Source: an uncultured Lachnospiraceae bacterium (GTDB lineage Bacteria; Bacillota; Clostridia; Lachnospirales; Lachnospiraceae). Taken from it: 64,000 nucleotides of DNA. The stretch's first letter is position 1, and each line of letters opens with the position of its first letter. The DNA lies in NCBI GenBank assembly GCA_910578555.1, contig CAJTPS010000020.1, forward strand, positions 1 through 64,000, in the 5' to 3' direction. The position numbers and the translations under genes are program-made. The notes beneath the pieces were generated by a model. It worked only from the letters and a program-made list of their open reading frames with translations. It was not told where the DNA came from and did not search any database. This document shows positions 8,969 to 17,995 of the stretch, one piece after another.

Positions 8969-9027
8969 TTGACACATTTATGCATCGCGCGTATACTAGG
9001 TGTACCATCACTAATAGTACACTTGGT
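8969..9027 (+). promoter_or_regulatory. Promoter and probable GntR (YtrA-type) operator of the ABC transporter operon
   Basis: A consensus promoter, TTGACA at 8969-8974, 17 bases, TATACT at 8992-8997. An 11-bp inverted repeat with 9 matches (ACTAGGTGTAC at 8995-9005 and GTACACTTGGT at 9017-9027) overlaps the -10 box and the start of transcription. This is where a repressor would block polymerase, and the first gene of the operon is a YtrA-type GntR regulator, so autoregulation is the natural inference. Confidence 0.75.
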
Positions 9028-9059
9028 ATGCGGTAAAAGGGCATATCGGTATTTTTAGT

Positions 9060-9068
9060 GGGGGGGGG
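9060..9068 (+). repeat. Run of nine G in the 5' leader
   Basis: Nine consecutive G lie between the operator and the ribosome binding site of the GntR gene. The run does not affect a reading frame because the true start is at 9100, but its length could vary between cells or be misread. Confidence 0.6.
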
Positions 9069-9099
9069 TAAAAAGGAATCAGTAAGGAAAGGAGCAGGC

Positions 9100-9453
9100 A
9101 TGATATTCATAGACTATAAAGACACCCGCCCGATATATGAACAGATCGTAGAACGATATAAGACTCTGATCCTGAAAGGCGCGATGCAGCCCGACGAGCA
9201 GCTTCCGTCAGTGCGTAATCTGGCGATGGAGCTTTCCATTAATCCGAACACGATCCAGAAGGCTTATGCGGAACTGGAGCGGCAGGGATTTATCTATGTG
9301 GTAAAGGGCAGAGGTAATTTCGTATCAGGTGACAGCGGACTCGTGGAGAAGCGCACCAACGAATACATGGAACAGATCATGGCACTTGTGCGGGAGGTGC
9401 TGGAGATCGGCATGTCCAAAGCAGAGCTTATCCGGAGGATCGAAGTGCTTTAG
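9100..9453 (+). CDS. GntR-family transcriptional regulator, YtrA subfamily
   Basis: 117-residue repressor, the short form typical of YtrA regulators. A winged-helix DNA-binding domain (starting DTRPIYEQIVERY, recognition part LSINPNTIQKAYAELERQG) is followed by a short helical C-terminal dimerisation tail instead of a large ligand domain. YtrA proteins control ABC transporter operons that respond to cell-wall-active antibiotics. GGAAAGGAG before the ATG at 9100 sets the start; the frame is open to 9058 but that part lies in the leader with the G run. It is the first gene of the operon, which ends at 16466 or 17742. Confidence 0.92.
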   Translation: MIFIDYKDTRPIYEQIVERYKTLILKGAMQPDEQLPSVRNLAMELSINPNTIQKAYAELERQGFIYVVKGRGNFVSGDSGLVEKRTNEYMEQIMALVREVLEIGMSKAELIRRIEVL

Positions 9454-9471
9454 ACAGAAAGGAAGGAATCT

Positions 9472-10377
9472 ATGATAGAGATACATAACCTGACGAAGAC
9501 ATTTGATAAGATTAAGGCAGTTGATGAAGTCAGTGTAACGATAAAGGATAATACGGTATTCGGTCTGATCGGTACCAACGGGGCTGGTAAGAGCACCGTG
9601 CTCAGAATGATCTGCGGTGTGCTTAAGCCCGACAGCGGAACGGTGGCGGTAGACAATATGCCGGTTTATAATAATGTGGAAGCGAAGAGGAAACTTTTTT
9701 TCATTGCAGACGAGCCGTATTTCTTTGCCAATGCCAACGCCGGCACGATGGAGCGGTACTACAGCGGCATCTATGAGGAATTTAACAAGGGAGAATATTA
9801 TAAATATCTGGAGAGCTTTAATCTGGATGCGAATCGGAAGATCGGAACTTTTTCCAAAGGCATGAAGAAACAGCTGGCCCTTCTTCTGGCGGTCTGCGCG
9901 CATACAAAATATATTCTGTGCGATGAGACGTTCGACGGTCTTGATCCGGTGATGCGGCAGGGAATCAAGTCTGTTTTTGCCAAGGAGATGGAAGAGAGAG
10001 GGCTGACACCTGTCATCGCCTCCCATAACCTGCGCGAATTGGAGGATATCTGTGATCATGTAGGGCTGCTGCATAAGGGTGGTGTGCTTCTGTCCAAGGA
10101 CCTGGAGGATATGAAGTGCAATATTCAGAAGGTGCAGTGTGTATTTGCCACGGTGGATGAGGAGATGAAGGCGCTTTGCGGTATGGAAGTACTTAAGAAA
10201 GAGCAGAGAGGGTCTTTGCGCACTTATACGGTGCGGAGTACCAGAGAAGAAGTGACAGCCAGATTCGCCACGGTGGATACCGTATTTTATGAAGTGCTTC
10301 CGCTATCCTTGGAAGAGATCTTCATCAGTGAAACGGAGGTAGTGGGATATGACATCAAGAAAATCATTCTGGGCTAG
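9472..10377 (+). CDS. ABC transporter ATP-binding protein (YtrB-like)
   Basis: 301-residue ATPase with Walker A GTNGAGKST, signature-like FSKGMKKQ (in place of the canonical LSGGQ), Walker B ILCDETFDGLD and the switch histidine in ASHNLRE. The C-terminal about 90 residues form an extra domain found in ABC-2 type exporters. The divergent signature is usual in the YtrB/EcsA-type subgroup. It overlaps the start of the permease gene by 29 bases, so the two are translationally linked and form one transporter. Confidence 0.93.
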   Translation: MIEIHNLTKTFDKIKAVDEVSVTIKDNTVFGLIGTNGAGKSTVLRMICGVLKPDSGTVAVDNMPVYNNVEAKRKLFFIADEPYFFANANAGTMERYYSGIYEEFNKGEYYKYLESFNLDANRKIGTFSKGMKKQLALLLAVCAHTKYILCDETFDGLDPVMRQGIKSVFAKEMEERGLTPVIASHNLRELEDICDHVGLLHKGGVLLSKDLEDMKCNIQKVQCVFATVDEEMKALCGMEVLKKEQRGSLRTYTVRSTREEVTARFATVDTVFYEVLPLSLEEIFISETEVVGYDIKKIILG

Positions 10378-12499
10378 CAGCAGAGAAAATCATAAACGCC
10401 GGATATGGATATGGATTGTGGCCGTTTTGGCGCAGCTCATGGCGTATGTCGGTGTCCTGACGGTATATTTGAGCCGGATCAACAGATGGAACAGAGAGGA
10501 CAGATACAAGACGCCTGCGGCATATAAGTCGGCGTTGTGTCAGGCGGCACAGGATGCGCTTGGCTTTCAGGATAATCTGGTCGTTATTGTGGTAGGGCTT
10601 GCGATCATCATCGGTATGCAGGGATTTTCCTATCTCTATGACAGAAAAAAGGTTGATTTGTACCACAGCGTACCGGTGAACAGGAATAAGAGATTTGCGG
10701 TGATCTATATAAACGGTATCATAATCTATCTGACGGGTAATCTGGTCAGCCTCATGATCGGTGTGATTGTGGCGGCGGTGCAGGGTGCGGTGAGCGGTCC
10801 GGTTATGGCGGTCATCGGGCTTGGCTTCATATGGAATCTGCTGTTTTTTCTGGCGATATATCATATATCGATCCTGGCGGTAATGCTGACCGGCAACCAA
10901 TTCGTCGGCCTGGGTGTGGCAGGTACCCTGATTATGTATGAACTGGTGCTGTATTATCTGATCAACAGCATGCAGAGCGCATTCTTCAAAACAGCATCGG
11001 GATTCTATGTACCGCATGTGCCGAAGCTGTCTGTGCTCGAGGATTATTTCGGAAATACGCTCAGAATGAAACATACGGGGGATGTGAAGGAGTTATTGCA
11101 ACAACTATTGCCTTACTATGGCAAATGGTTTATACTTGCGGTAGTGATTCTGGCGGCGGCCTGGGTGTGCTATCGGAAGCGGCCGTCGGAGGCGGCGGGG
11201 CAGGCAATGACATATCCTGTGATCGGTCAGATCATTAAGGTGGCAGTCGTCATTCCGGTCAGTCTCGGACTGGGTATGTGGGTACATAATGCGGCGTACG
11301 GCAGCACGGTGCTGACGCTGGCGAGCATGATCGGCAGCGGTGTGATTGTCAGTGCGGCGGCGGAAGTGATTTTTGACTTTGATATCAAGAGCCTGCTTAG
11401 GCATCCGGTGACCAGCGGCATAGCGGTAGCGGGAATCCTGTTTGTATTTTTGATTTTCAGGCTGGATCTGTTCGGATATGATATGTATCTGCCGAATCCG
11501 GATAAACTGGAAAGCATTGCAGTTAATGTGGACTATTACGGTGATTTCTGGAATAAGGATTTCGATTATGTGCCGGCGAATACTTTTTCGGAGAAGCACA
11601 TGTTTATCAAGGATATGGAGCCTGTGCTGGCACTTGCCGATAAAGCGCGGGGCGTGGACACGGAAGACATGAAGAATCCGGTTGCATTCAATGTTCTGTA
11701 CCGCTTAAAATCGGGCAGAAAAGTGGGCAGATGCTTTTCGGTGGATATTGCAGATCCCGATAATGTCAAGTATCTGGACAGAATTGTGGGGTCGCAGGAA
11801 TTTAAGAATGGCACATGGCAGATTGTGACGGACCGGGAATCCTATGATCAGGTGCTTGAGATGAGTTACAGCAACGGAGCGGCTAAGGTGGCTCTGCCGA
11901 CTGCGGATGCGCAGGCACTCAGGGATGCGTATCTTAAGGATATGGAGCAGTATGATTTTTCGATGGCAAGCACACAGCGTCCCTGTGGACAGATCAGCTT
12001 CCGGTTTGCTGGATGGATGGCACATGGTCTGGATGTATATGAGAGCTATGAGAACACGATAGCATATTTAAAATCTCAGGACGCGTATTATCCGGTTGAA
12101 CTGAATCCGGAGGATATCGAGAACATTATGATCACTAATTATCATTATGAATTGAGTGAGCAGATGAATGACCGGAGTGTAAATGCGGCGGCGAGCTGGA
12201 ATTCCTATGCAGCGGTGGCAGAGTATGCGTATGAGGAGGATCTGGCGGTTTCCGAGAACTTCTATGATCAGGAGCAGTTTGCACAGATTCTGCCGGTGAT
12301 TTATCCTTCCAGTATGCACTATGCCATGTGGCATGATCCGGATGAGCTGGATCGGAATTATGAGGTATATATTACATTAAAAAAAGATACGACATATCCG
12401 TATGAGAGGGGAAGCTACGGCACATATTATAAATTCTATACGGGTCAGGTTCCGGAGTTCGTAGTGCAGGCGACTGCAATAAAGAACGGGACAGAGTGA
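10349..12499 (+). CDS. Large ABC-2 type permease (YtrC/YtrD-like)
   Basis: 716-residue membrane protein. The first about 370 residues hold a series of hydrophobic segments, including paired segments near the N-terminus and a block near residues 285-375. The remaining about 340 residues are soluble and rich in Asp, Tyr and Glu, and probably face outside. Bacillus ytr loci carry two smaller permeases, YtrC and YtrD; here there is one large one. It starts inside the end of the ATPase gene and ends 10 bases before the next gene. The soluble domain is of a type seen in clostridial permeases but I cannot assign a function. Confidence 0.8.
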   Translation: MTSRKSFWASSRENHKRRIWIWIVAVLAQLMAYVGVLTVYLSRINRWNREDRYKTPAAYKSALCQAAQDALGFQDNLVVIVVGLAIIIGMQGFSYLYDRKKVDLYHSVPVNRNKRFAVIYINGIIIYLTGNLVSLMIGVIVAAVQGAVSGPVMAVIGLGFIWNLLFFLAIYHISILAVMLTGNQFVGLGVAGTLIMYELVLYYLINSMQSAFFKTASGFYVPHVPKLSVLEDYFGNTLRMKHTGDVKELLQQLLPYYGKWFILAVVILAAAWVCYRKRPSEAAGQAMTYPVIGQIIKVAVVIPVSLGLGMWVHNAAYGSTVLTLASMIGSGVIVSAAAEVIFDFDIKSLLRHPVTSGIAVAGILFVFLIFRLDLFGYDMYLPNPDKLESIAVNVDYYGDFWNKDFDYVPANTFSEKHMFIKDMEPVLALADKARGVDTEDMKNPVAFNVLYRLKSGRKVGRCFSVDIADPDNVKYLDRIVGSQEFKNGTWQIVTDRESYDQVLEMSYSNGAAKVALPTADAQALRDAYLKDMEQYDFSMASTQRPCGQISFRFAGWMAHGLDVYESYENTIAYLKSQDAYYPVELNPEDIENIMITNYHYELSEQMNDRSVNAAASWNSYAAVAEYAYEEDLAVSENFYDQEQFAQILPVIYPSSMHYAMWHDPDELDRNYEVYITLKKDTTYPYERGSYGTYYKFYTGQVPEFVVQATAIKNGTE

Positions 12500-12509
12500 A
12501 AGGAAAGGC

Positions 12510-13268
12510 ATGTTCATGAATAGAGGACAGGCAGAACCTGTGATCAATGTCAAAGATTTATATAAGATTTATCGGGTCGGAGAGACTAAGGTGCGGGCAC
12601 TCAACGGCGTCAGCTTTACCATTAACCGGGGAGATTTCTGCTCTATTGTGGGAACTTCCGGCTCCGGTAAATCCACGCTCCTTAATATGCTGGCTGGGCT
12701 GGAGAAGCCAACTAAGGGAGAGATCGTGATTGCAGGGGAGCACATGGAGACGAAAACAGAGAATCAGCTGGTGGCGTTCAGACGGGAACATATCGGTTTC
12801 ATATTTCAGTCTTTTAACCTGATGGGAACCATGAACGCCATTGAGAATGTGGCGCTTCCCCTTACTTTTCAGGGAATGGATAAGAAGAGGCGCAATGCCA
12901 GAGCAGAGGAGATGCTGGATCTGGTCGGTCTGACGAAGCATAAGAAGCACAGACCGAACCAGATGTCAGGCGGACAGCAGCAGCGTGTAGGTGTGGCGCG
13001 CGCTCTGGTGGTGGAACCGGAGATCATCTTTGCGGATGAGCCTACCGGTAATCTGGATTCCAACACTTCCGTGGAAGTGATGAATCTGATGAAAAAGGTT
13101 GTGCGGGAGAAGAACCAGACGCTTGTTATGGTAACACACGATAACTATCTGGCCGGATTCGCGGATATTGTTCTGCGGATCAAGGACGGGAAGATTATAG
13201 AGATCGAGGACAGACGCGGCGAAGATATGCCGGATCAAATCAGTGCAAACGAGCAGGGGAACCAGTAA
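12510..13268 (+). CDS. ABC transporter ATP-binding protein (MacB/LolD/YtrE type)
   Basis: 252-residue ATPase that powers FtsX-type mechanotransmission or export permeases. Walker A is GTSGSGKST, the Q loop is in FQSFNLM, the signature is MSGGQQQRVGVARAL, Walker B is IIFADEPTGNLD and the H loop is in VTHD. The start could be ATG 12510 or 12516; AAGGAAAGG lies before both. Its partner permease is the gene at 15117, separated from it by the CARDB-like protein gene. Confidence 0.95.
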   Translation: MFMNRGQAEPVINVKDLYKIYRVGETKVRALNGVSFTINRGDFCSIVGTSGSGKSTLLNMLAGLEKPTKGEIVIAGEHMETKTENQLVAFRREHIGFIFQSFNLMGTMNAIENVALPLTFQGMDKKRRNARAEEMLDLVGLTKHKKHRPNQMSGGQQQRVGVARALVVEPEIIFADEPTGNLDSNTSVEVMNLMKKVVREKNQTLVMVTHDNYLAGFADIVLRIKDGKIIEIEDRRGEDMPDQISANEQGNQ

Positions 13269-13293
13269 GGGTAAAAGAGGAGTGGATAGGGAA

Positions 13294-15093
13294 ATGAAAA
13301 AGAGAGAATGTGATGGAAGAGGAAGCTTCACGATCAGAAAGCGGTTGAACAGGCTGTTACTTGGCGCGGCATTTAGTGCGGCGGCGGTGCTGGTGATTCC
13401 GTCTGTGCCGCAGGCAGGTATGATGGGGTATGTGGAGGCGGAAGAAAGCATCAGCGGCAATACGGTTGACAATACGCCGACGATCGACCGGACATCCGGC
13501 AGAATCATTAACAATGACGATAGGGCGGATGCCGATGAGGATATGCTCTACTACATGCAGAGTCTGGAAGTAAGATACAAGCTTGATGCGAAGATCATGG
13601 AGAAGCTGCATAAGGTATTCGACAGCGCGGTGTACTATATCGCCAATACGGATATGACAGTTGCGGAATTGTGGTCATATGTGTCAAGTGTTAAGGGGGA
13701 AATGAACTCTGCGGCCGTAGCAACCGTTACAATGACCACCAGCGAGTTCCTGCAGGTGGGTGATAACTGGGAGACGCCGACGGTCAGTGCGGGACAACAG
13801 GTTTCGATCGTGTTGCCGGTTATTAACTTCGGGACAGAGGAACTGAATGATCTGATCATAGAGCCGCAGATTTCCAACGGCGTATCAGAGTGGCCGTTTG
13901 AGCCGGATATGACGAACTATCTGCAGACAGAGCCGTTTATTCCGGGTAATAAGACCAAGGAAGCGGCCATGGAGAACAGAAGAGAATTCACTTTTATTTT
14001 TACGGTAAGAAGTGACGTTATGACAGGTTATTATCCGCTGAAGTTTAATGTATCCTATACGAAAGCGGGTATCCGCAGCGAGAAGCCGGCGGAGCTTACC
14101 GTGTATGTGAAGACTGTGGGTAAGCCGGGCAGCGGATTTATCGGCGGCAGCGGACAGGAAACGACCGGGGCGAAGCCGCGTATCGTGGTGACCGGATTTG
14201 AGACAAGTCCTGAGAAGGTCTTTGCGGGAGATACATTTACATTGACGGTCCATGTGCAGAACACGGCCAAGGATCTGGCGGTAACGAACGTGTTATTTGA
14301 TATGCAGGCGGCGATAGAGGGTGAGGACAAGACGAATACTTACTCGGCATTTCTGCCGACTTCCGGTGCAAGTTCCGTTTATATGGACAGCATTGCGGCG
14401 AACACGGCGGCGGATATTGTGATCGAGATGACGGCCAAGGCCGATCTGGCGCAGAAACCCTATGTGCTGGATGTCAATATGAAATACGACGCAGGCGTCA
14501 TGTTTGATCTGACGGATAAGGCGAGTGTATCCATACCGATCTCACAGGAAAGCCGTTTTGATACGAGCATTCCGGAGGTGGTTCCTTCGGATATCACGGT
14601 GGGCAGCCAGTCGAATGTTATGTTCAGCATCTATAACACGGGTAAGACGACGCTCTATAACGTACAGGTGAAATTCATCGGTGATTCCGTGGATGAGGCT
14701 TCCGCTTTTGTCGGGAACCTGCAGTCCGGTGCAACCGGCAACGTGGATGTTATGCTGACCGGTATCGCGCCGACTATGGATGACGGAACGATCAATATGG
14801 AGATTTCCTACGAAGATGAAGGCGGAAATGTTACGACGACACAAAAACCCATCACGCTGTTTGTATCGGAAGAGATGTTTGACGATATGGGAATGGGTGA
14901 CGGTATGATGGATGGTGATATGATGATCGAGGAAGAAGGCGGGCAGAAGAAGCCGGGAACGATTATTGCGGTGATTGCGGTTGTCATCGTGGCGGCGGTT
15001 GCAGGTGTCATCGTGTTCATACAGATTCGTAAGAAGAAAAAGGCGGCGCAGATGCTGGCAGAGGATCTGTCTGATCTTGACGATAATATATAA
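13294..15093 (+). CDS. Exported, membrane-anchored protein with CARDB-like domains
   Basis: 599 residues. A signal sequence or N-terminal anchor (about residues 20-45 after a basic start) precedes a large extracytoplasmic part made of beta-rich repeats of about 100 residues, with the phrasing of CARDB/COG1361 domains (for example VVTGFETSPEKVFAGDTFTL, and NTGKTTLYNVQVKF). An acidic Met/Gly-rich linker and a C-terminal membrane segment (about 555-577) followed by a Lys-rich tail complete it. The ATG at 13294 is preferred over the frame opening at 13243, which overlaps the previous gene. Its place between ATPase and permease suggests an extracellular partner or sensor of the transporter. Bacillus ytr has no such gene. 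Confidence 0.8.
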   Translation: MKKRECDGRGSFTIRKRLNRLLLGAAFSAAAVLVIPSVPQAGMMGYVEAEESISGNTVDNTPTIDRTSGRIINNDDRADADEDMLYYMQSLEVRYKLDAKIMEKLHKVFDSAVYYIANTDMTVAELWSYVSSVKGEMNSAAVATVTMTTSEFLQVGDNWETPTVSAGQQVSIVLPVINFGTEELNDLIIEPQISNGVSEWPFEPDMTNYLQTEPFIPGNKTKEAAMENRREFTFIFTVRSDVMTGYYPLKFNVSYTKAGIRSEKPAELTVYVKTVGKPGSGFIGGSGQETTGAKPRIVVTGFETSPEKVFAGDTFTLTVHVQNTAKDLAVTNVLFDMQAAIEGEDKTNTYSAFLPTSGASSVYMDSIAANTAADIVIEMTAKADLAQKPYVLDVNMKYDAGVMFDLTDKASVSIPISQESRFDTSIPEVVPSDITVGSQSNVMFSIYNTGKTTLYNVQVKFIGDSVDEASAFVGNLQSGATGNVDVMLTGIAPTMDDGTINMEISYEDEGGNVTTTQKPITLFVSEEMFDDMGMGDGMMDGDMMIEEEGGQKKPGTIIAVIAVVIVAAVAGVIVFIQIRKKKKAAQMLAEDLSDLDDNI

Positions 15094-15116
15094 TCGGTAA
15101 TCGGGGTGCGTAATAT

Positions 15117-16466
15117 ATGAAATTCCTTGACTTGCTGCGGATGAGCAGCGGTAATCTATGGAAAAGAAAAATAAGAACCGTATTGACCGTGCTGGGCGTG
15201 GTCATCGGTGTGGCGTCGATCGTGGTCATGGTCTCATTGGGACTGGGCTTAAGTCGTACCCAGATGGAGCAGATCGAGTCATCCGGGAGTCTGACGCAGA
15301 TCACCGTGCGGGAGCCGTGGAACAGCGATGGCACAGAGGAGAAAAGGCTGGATGAAGAGTTGATCCGCGAGATAGAGGCGTTAGAGCATGTGGAATCGGT
15401 ATGGCCGGTTCTGGAAACGAGTGCGATAGCCAAGTACGGCGGATATCAGGGATATCTGCAGATCAGGGGTATGCCGAAGGAGACTTTTGCGGAGATGGAT
15501 ATTAATGTGCAGGATGGCCGTCTGCCGGGAGAGGATGAGGAACTCACCTTTTTTTACGGTAATCAGGTGCTGCAGAATTTCTATAATTCCAAGACCGGAG
15601 CCGGTTATTGGGAGACCGGAGTTCTGCCTGACATTAATCTGATGAAGGATACGATTTTCGTGATTTTCGATACGGATGCGTACTATTCCGCGGGTAGTAC
15701 AACGGAGGACGGGCAGACCAGACCGCAGCCGAAGAAGTATATGATAAACGCCTGTGGTGTGGAGGCGCCTAACGACGAGAACAGCTGGTCTCAATATGGC
15801 TGGTATACGTTCTGCGATATCGATCAGCTGAAGACACAGCTCAAAAAGATATTCAAGAATAAAGTAATTCCGGGGCAGCCGCAGACGAAGACCGGTAAGC
15901 CTTATAAGGAGATCTTCTACAGTGAACTGGACGTCAACGTGGATGATCTGGATAATGTTATGGAAGTGCAGACCTATCTGACGGATGTATTAGGCTATGA
16001 AGCATACAGTAATGCGGAGTGGGTGGAATCAAGCCAGAAGACCATGGGAACGATTCAGGCGGTACTCGGCGGTATCGGTGCGGTCTCGCTGTTTGTAGCG
16101 GCGATCGGTATTACCAATACGATGATGATGTCTATTTACGAGCGGACGAAGGAAATTGGCGTTATGAAGGTGCTTGGCTGTGATTTGCGCAATATCCGGA
16201 GCCTGTTCCTGATGGAAGCAGGTTTTATCGGACTGATCGGCGGGATCATAGGGTTAGGACTGAGCTTTGCGATATCTGCAGTGATTAACAAGCTGGCACA
16301 GTCGTCTCAGGATATGATGCTGGGCGGAGGGAGTATTTCCTTTATTCCGGTCTGGCTTATGGGGCTGTCGCTGGTCTTTGCAATCTTAGTCGGCATGATA
16401 GCCGGATTTTTCCCGGCACGGAGGGCGATGAAGTTAAGTCCGCTGGCAGCGATCAGAAATGAGTAG
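15117..16466 (+). CDS. MacB/FtsX-type ABC transporter permease (YtrF-like)
   Basis: 449 residues with the MacB layout: an N-terminal membrane segment (about 20-42, in VLTVLGVVIGVASIVVMVS), a large extracytoplasmic domain (about 45-295) and three C-terminal membrane segments (about 310-335, 360-390, 415-437) ending in the family signature FFPARRAMKLSPLAAIR. Such permeases do not form a normal channel but pass mechanical movement across the membrane. The ATPase at 12510 is the fitting partner. It begins 23 bases after the CARDB-like gene and is followed by a GC-rich hairpin. Confidence 0.92.
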   Translation: MKFLDLLRMSSGNLWKRKIRTVLTVLGVVIGVASIVVMVSLGLGLSRTQMEQIESSGSLTQITVREPWNSDGTEEKRLDEELIREIEALEHVESVWPVLETSAIAKYGGYQGYLQIRGMPKETFAEMDINVQDGRLPGEDEELTFFYGNQVLQNFYNSKTGAGYWETGVLPDINLMKDTIFVIFDTDAYYSAGSTTEDGQTRPQPKKYMINACGVEAPNDENSWSQYGWYTFCDIDQLKTQLKKIFKNKVIPGQPQTKTGKPYKEIFYSELDVNVDDLDNVMEVQTYLTDVLGYEAYSNAEWVESSQKTMGTIQAVLGGIGAVSLFVAAIGITNTMMMSIYERTKEIGVMKVLGCDLRNIRSLFLMEAGFIGLIGGIIGLGLSFAISAVINKLAQSSQDMMLGGGSISFIPVWLMGLSLVFAILVGMIAGFFPARRAMKLSPLAAIRNE

Positions 16467-16478
16467 AAGACAGATATG

Positions 16479-16506
16479 CGCCTCGCGGCCAGAGCGGGGC
16501 GTTTGT
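16479..16506 (+). terminator. Hairpin behind the ABC operon
   Basis: CGCCTCGC at 16479-16486 pairs with GCGGGGCG at 16494-16501 (one wobble pair) and TTTGTT follows. The T run is broken, so termination may be partial and let some transcript through to the lipoprotein gene. Confidence 0.5.
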
Positions 16507-16524
16507 TAATAAGGGGATTTGGAC

Positions 16525-17742
16525 ATGAAGATGAGAATCAGATTTAGATCGAAAAGAAGGAAAGAATATGTTCCGGCGGTTCTGCTGCTGACCGGGGGCG
16601 TTTGTATCGGAATGCTGACGGCATGCGGCGGACCGCAGGAGACAGAAGTACAGATCCGGGACAGCGGTGAAGGGACTGATGACGGGCAGACGGATGGTGT
16701 ACAGGATGACGGGGAAGCTTCACAGGCAGGCGGCGACGGACAGATAGAATCAGACGGGATGGCGGAAGAGGCCGGCGGCAGGAAACTGACAGAGGCGGAA
16801 CTGCAGGAATATACAGGGTGGATACAGGATGTGTCAAATTACGGATTCCTTTTGTCTGACTGGAAGAACCCGACTCAGATCAATCTGTTTGAGGTATTTT
16901 ACGGTGGTGCGGGCATTTCTCACGAGGGAACCGAAGAACAGATACAGGCTTATCTGAACCGGTATGAGGAAGAAGGGATCTACACGGATTTCTGGGTGAT
17001 CGATAAGGCGGATATGGATATTTTTCTGCTGGAAAAGGTCGGGCTTACTTATGATGAACTCTTAATGAAAGGGAATGAGAGTCTGGAAGGTATCTATTAT
17101 CCGGAGACGGACTGTTTCTGTCTTCAGGCGGGCGACACCAACTACTGCATGTTTACGTGTACGGACGGTGTGCTCAATGAAGAGGGGACGGAGGTTACGT
17201 TGCAATGCGAGGGCGATTACTGGGTGAGCAAATGTGAAGTAGTGGTAAATATTGTCGGTGGCACGAAGGCGATTGTCAGCAACCACATCATAGAGGGAAG
17301 CATTCTTGAGGAGGAACTTACTGACGAGCCGGCATGTCTGATTGATCAGGAGATTTTGAATAACCCGAAGTTCGAGGCCGATGCTTCGGCGGTGGAAAAC
17401 AGTTATGTGCTGGGCGATTGGAGCAAAATCACGAAGGAAGCGCTTCAAGGGACATGGTATCATCATCCGAAGAGCGAAGGAGAGAACAGGCAGTATGATG
17501 TGGCGCTCAAGTTTGACGGTGACGAGGCAGTGGTCTATTATCCGTCAGTGGATTTCTATGCAGAGGCGAGTTACGAATGGGACATTATAGACCGGAGTGA
17601 CAGAGATTTGTGCCCGGAGCTTGCCATCTATTTTCGCGGGACGAAGGATGCGCCGCTGGCGTGGTACATACTGGGGATCTCTGAGGACAGGGATTATTTC
17701 TGGTGTAACGGGGAGGTTTTCTACAGGCAGGAAGCACCGTGA
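16525..17742 (+). CDS. Lipoprotein of unknown function
   Basis: 405 residues. A basic N-terminus, hydrophobic stretch and lipobox LTAC with the Cys near residue 33 mark a type II signal peptide. An acidic Gly/Asp/Gln-rich linker (about 40-85) precedes a globular extracellular part. I recognise no catalytic motif. The C-terminal about 110 residues (from about 295) resemble a lipocalin-like small beta domain seen at the ends of clostridial lipoproteins. AAGGGG at 16511-16516 fits the ATG at 16525. It may belong to the ABC operon as its surface component, but the hairpin before it leaves this open. Confidence 0.75.
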   Translation: MKMRIRFRSKRRKEYVPAVLLLTGGVCIGMLTACGGPQETEVQIRDSGEGTDDGQTDGVQDDGEASQAGGDGQIESDGMAEEAGGRKLTEAELQEYTGWIQDVSNYGFLLSDWKNPTQINLFEVFYGGAGISHEGTEEQIQAYLNRYEEEGIYTDFWVIDKADMDIFLLEKVGLTYDELLMKGNESLEGIYYPETDCFCLQAGDTNYCMFTCTDGVLNEEGTEVTLQCEGDYWVSKCEVVVNIVGGTKAIVSNHIIEGSILEEELTDEPACLIDQEILNNPKFEADASAVENSYVLGDWSKITKEALQGTWYHHPKSEGENRQYDVALKFDGDEAVVYYPSVDFYAEASYEWDIIDRSDRDLCPELAIYFRGTKDAPLAWYILGISEDRDYFWCNGEVFYRQEAP

Positions 17743-17995
17743 TTTTCAGTGGTCTATAGATTGTTAACGGCATTAAGAATTTCGTTTTCAGTCTTGCGAA
17801 AGCTTCCGCATATGGCTTAGGCAGGATCTGAAAGCAGAAATCTGTCATGGCATTTACTATAATTCATACTGATTCAACTATCAGGTGAATTGGTGTGTCA
17901 CATTCTCCTGTTACGTTATTGAGATAACTGTTCCGACATACTAAGATAGGCTAACACATGGCAGTCGTCAACTTATCAGCGAAGGAGAAAAAGGA
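17743..17995. other. Intergenic stretch without a recognised gene
   Basis: I see no gene or clear terminator in these 253 bases. AGGAG at about 17982 serves the following start codon. The stretch has a lower G+C content than the genes around it, in line with the neighbouring disrupted gene. Confidence 0.4.
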
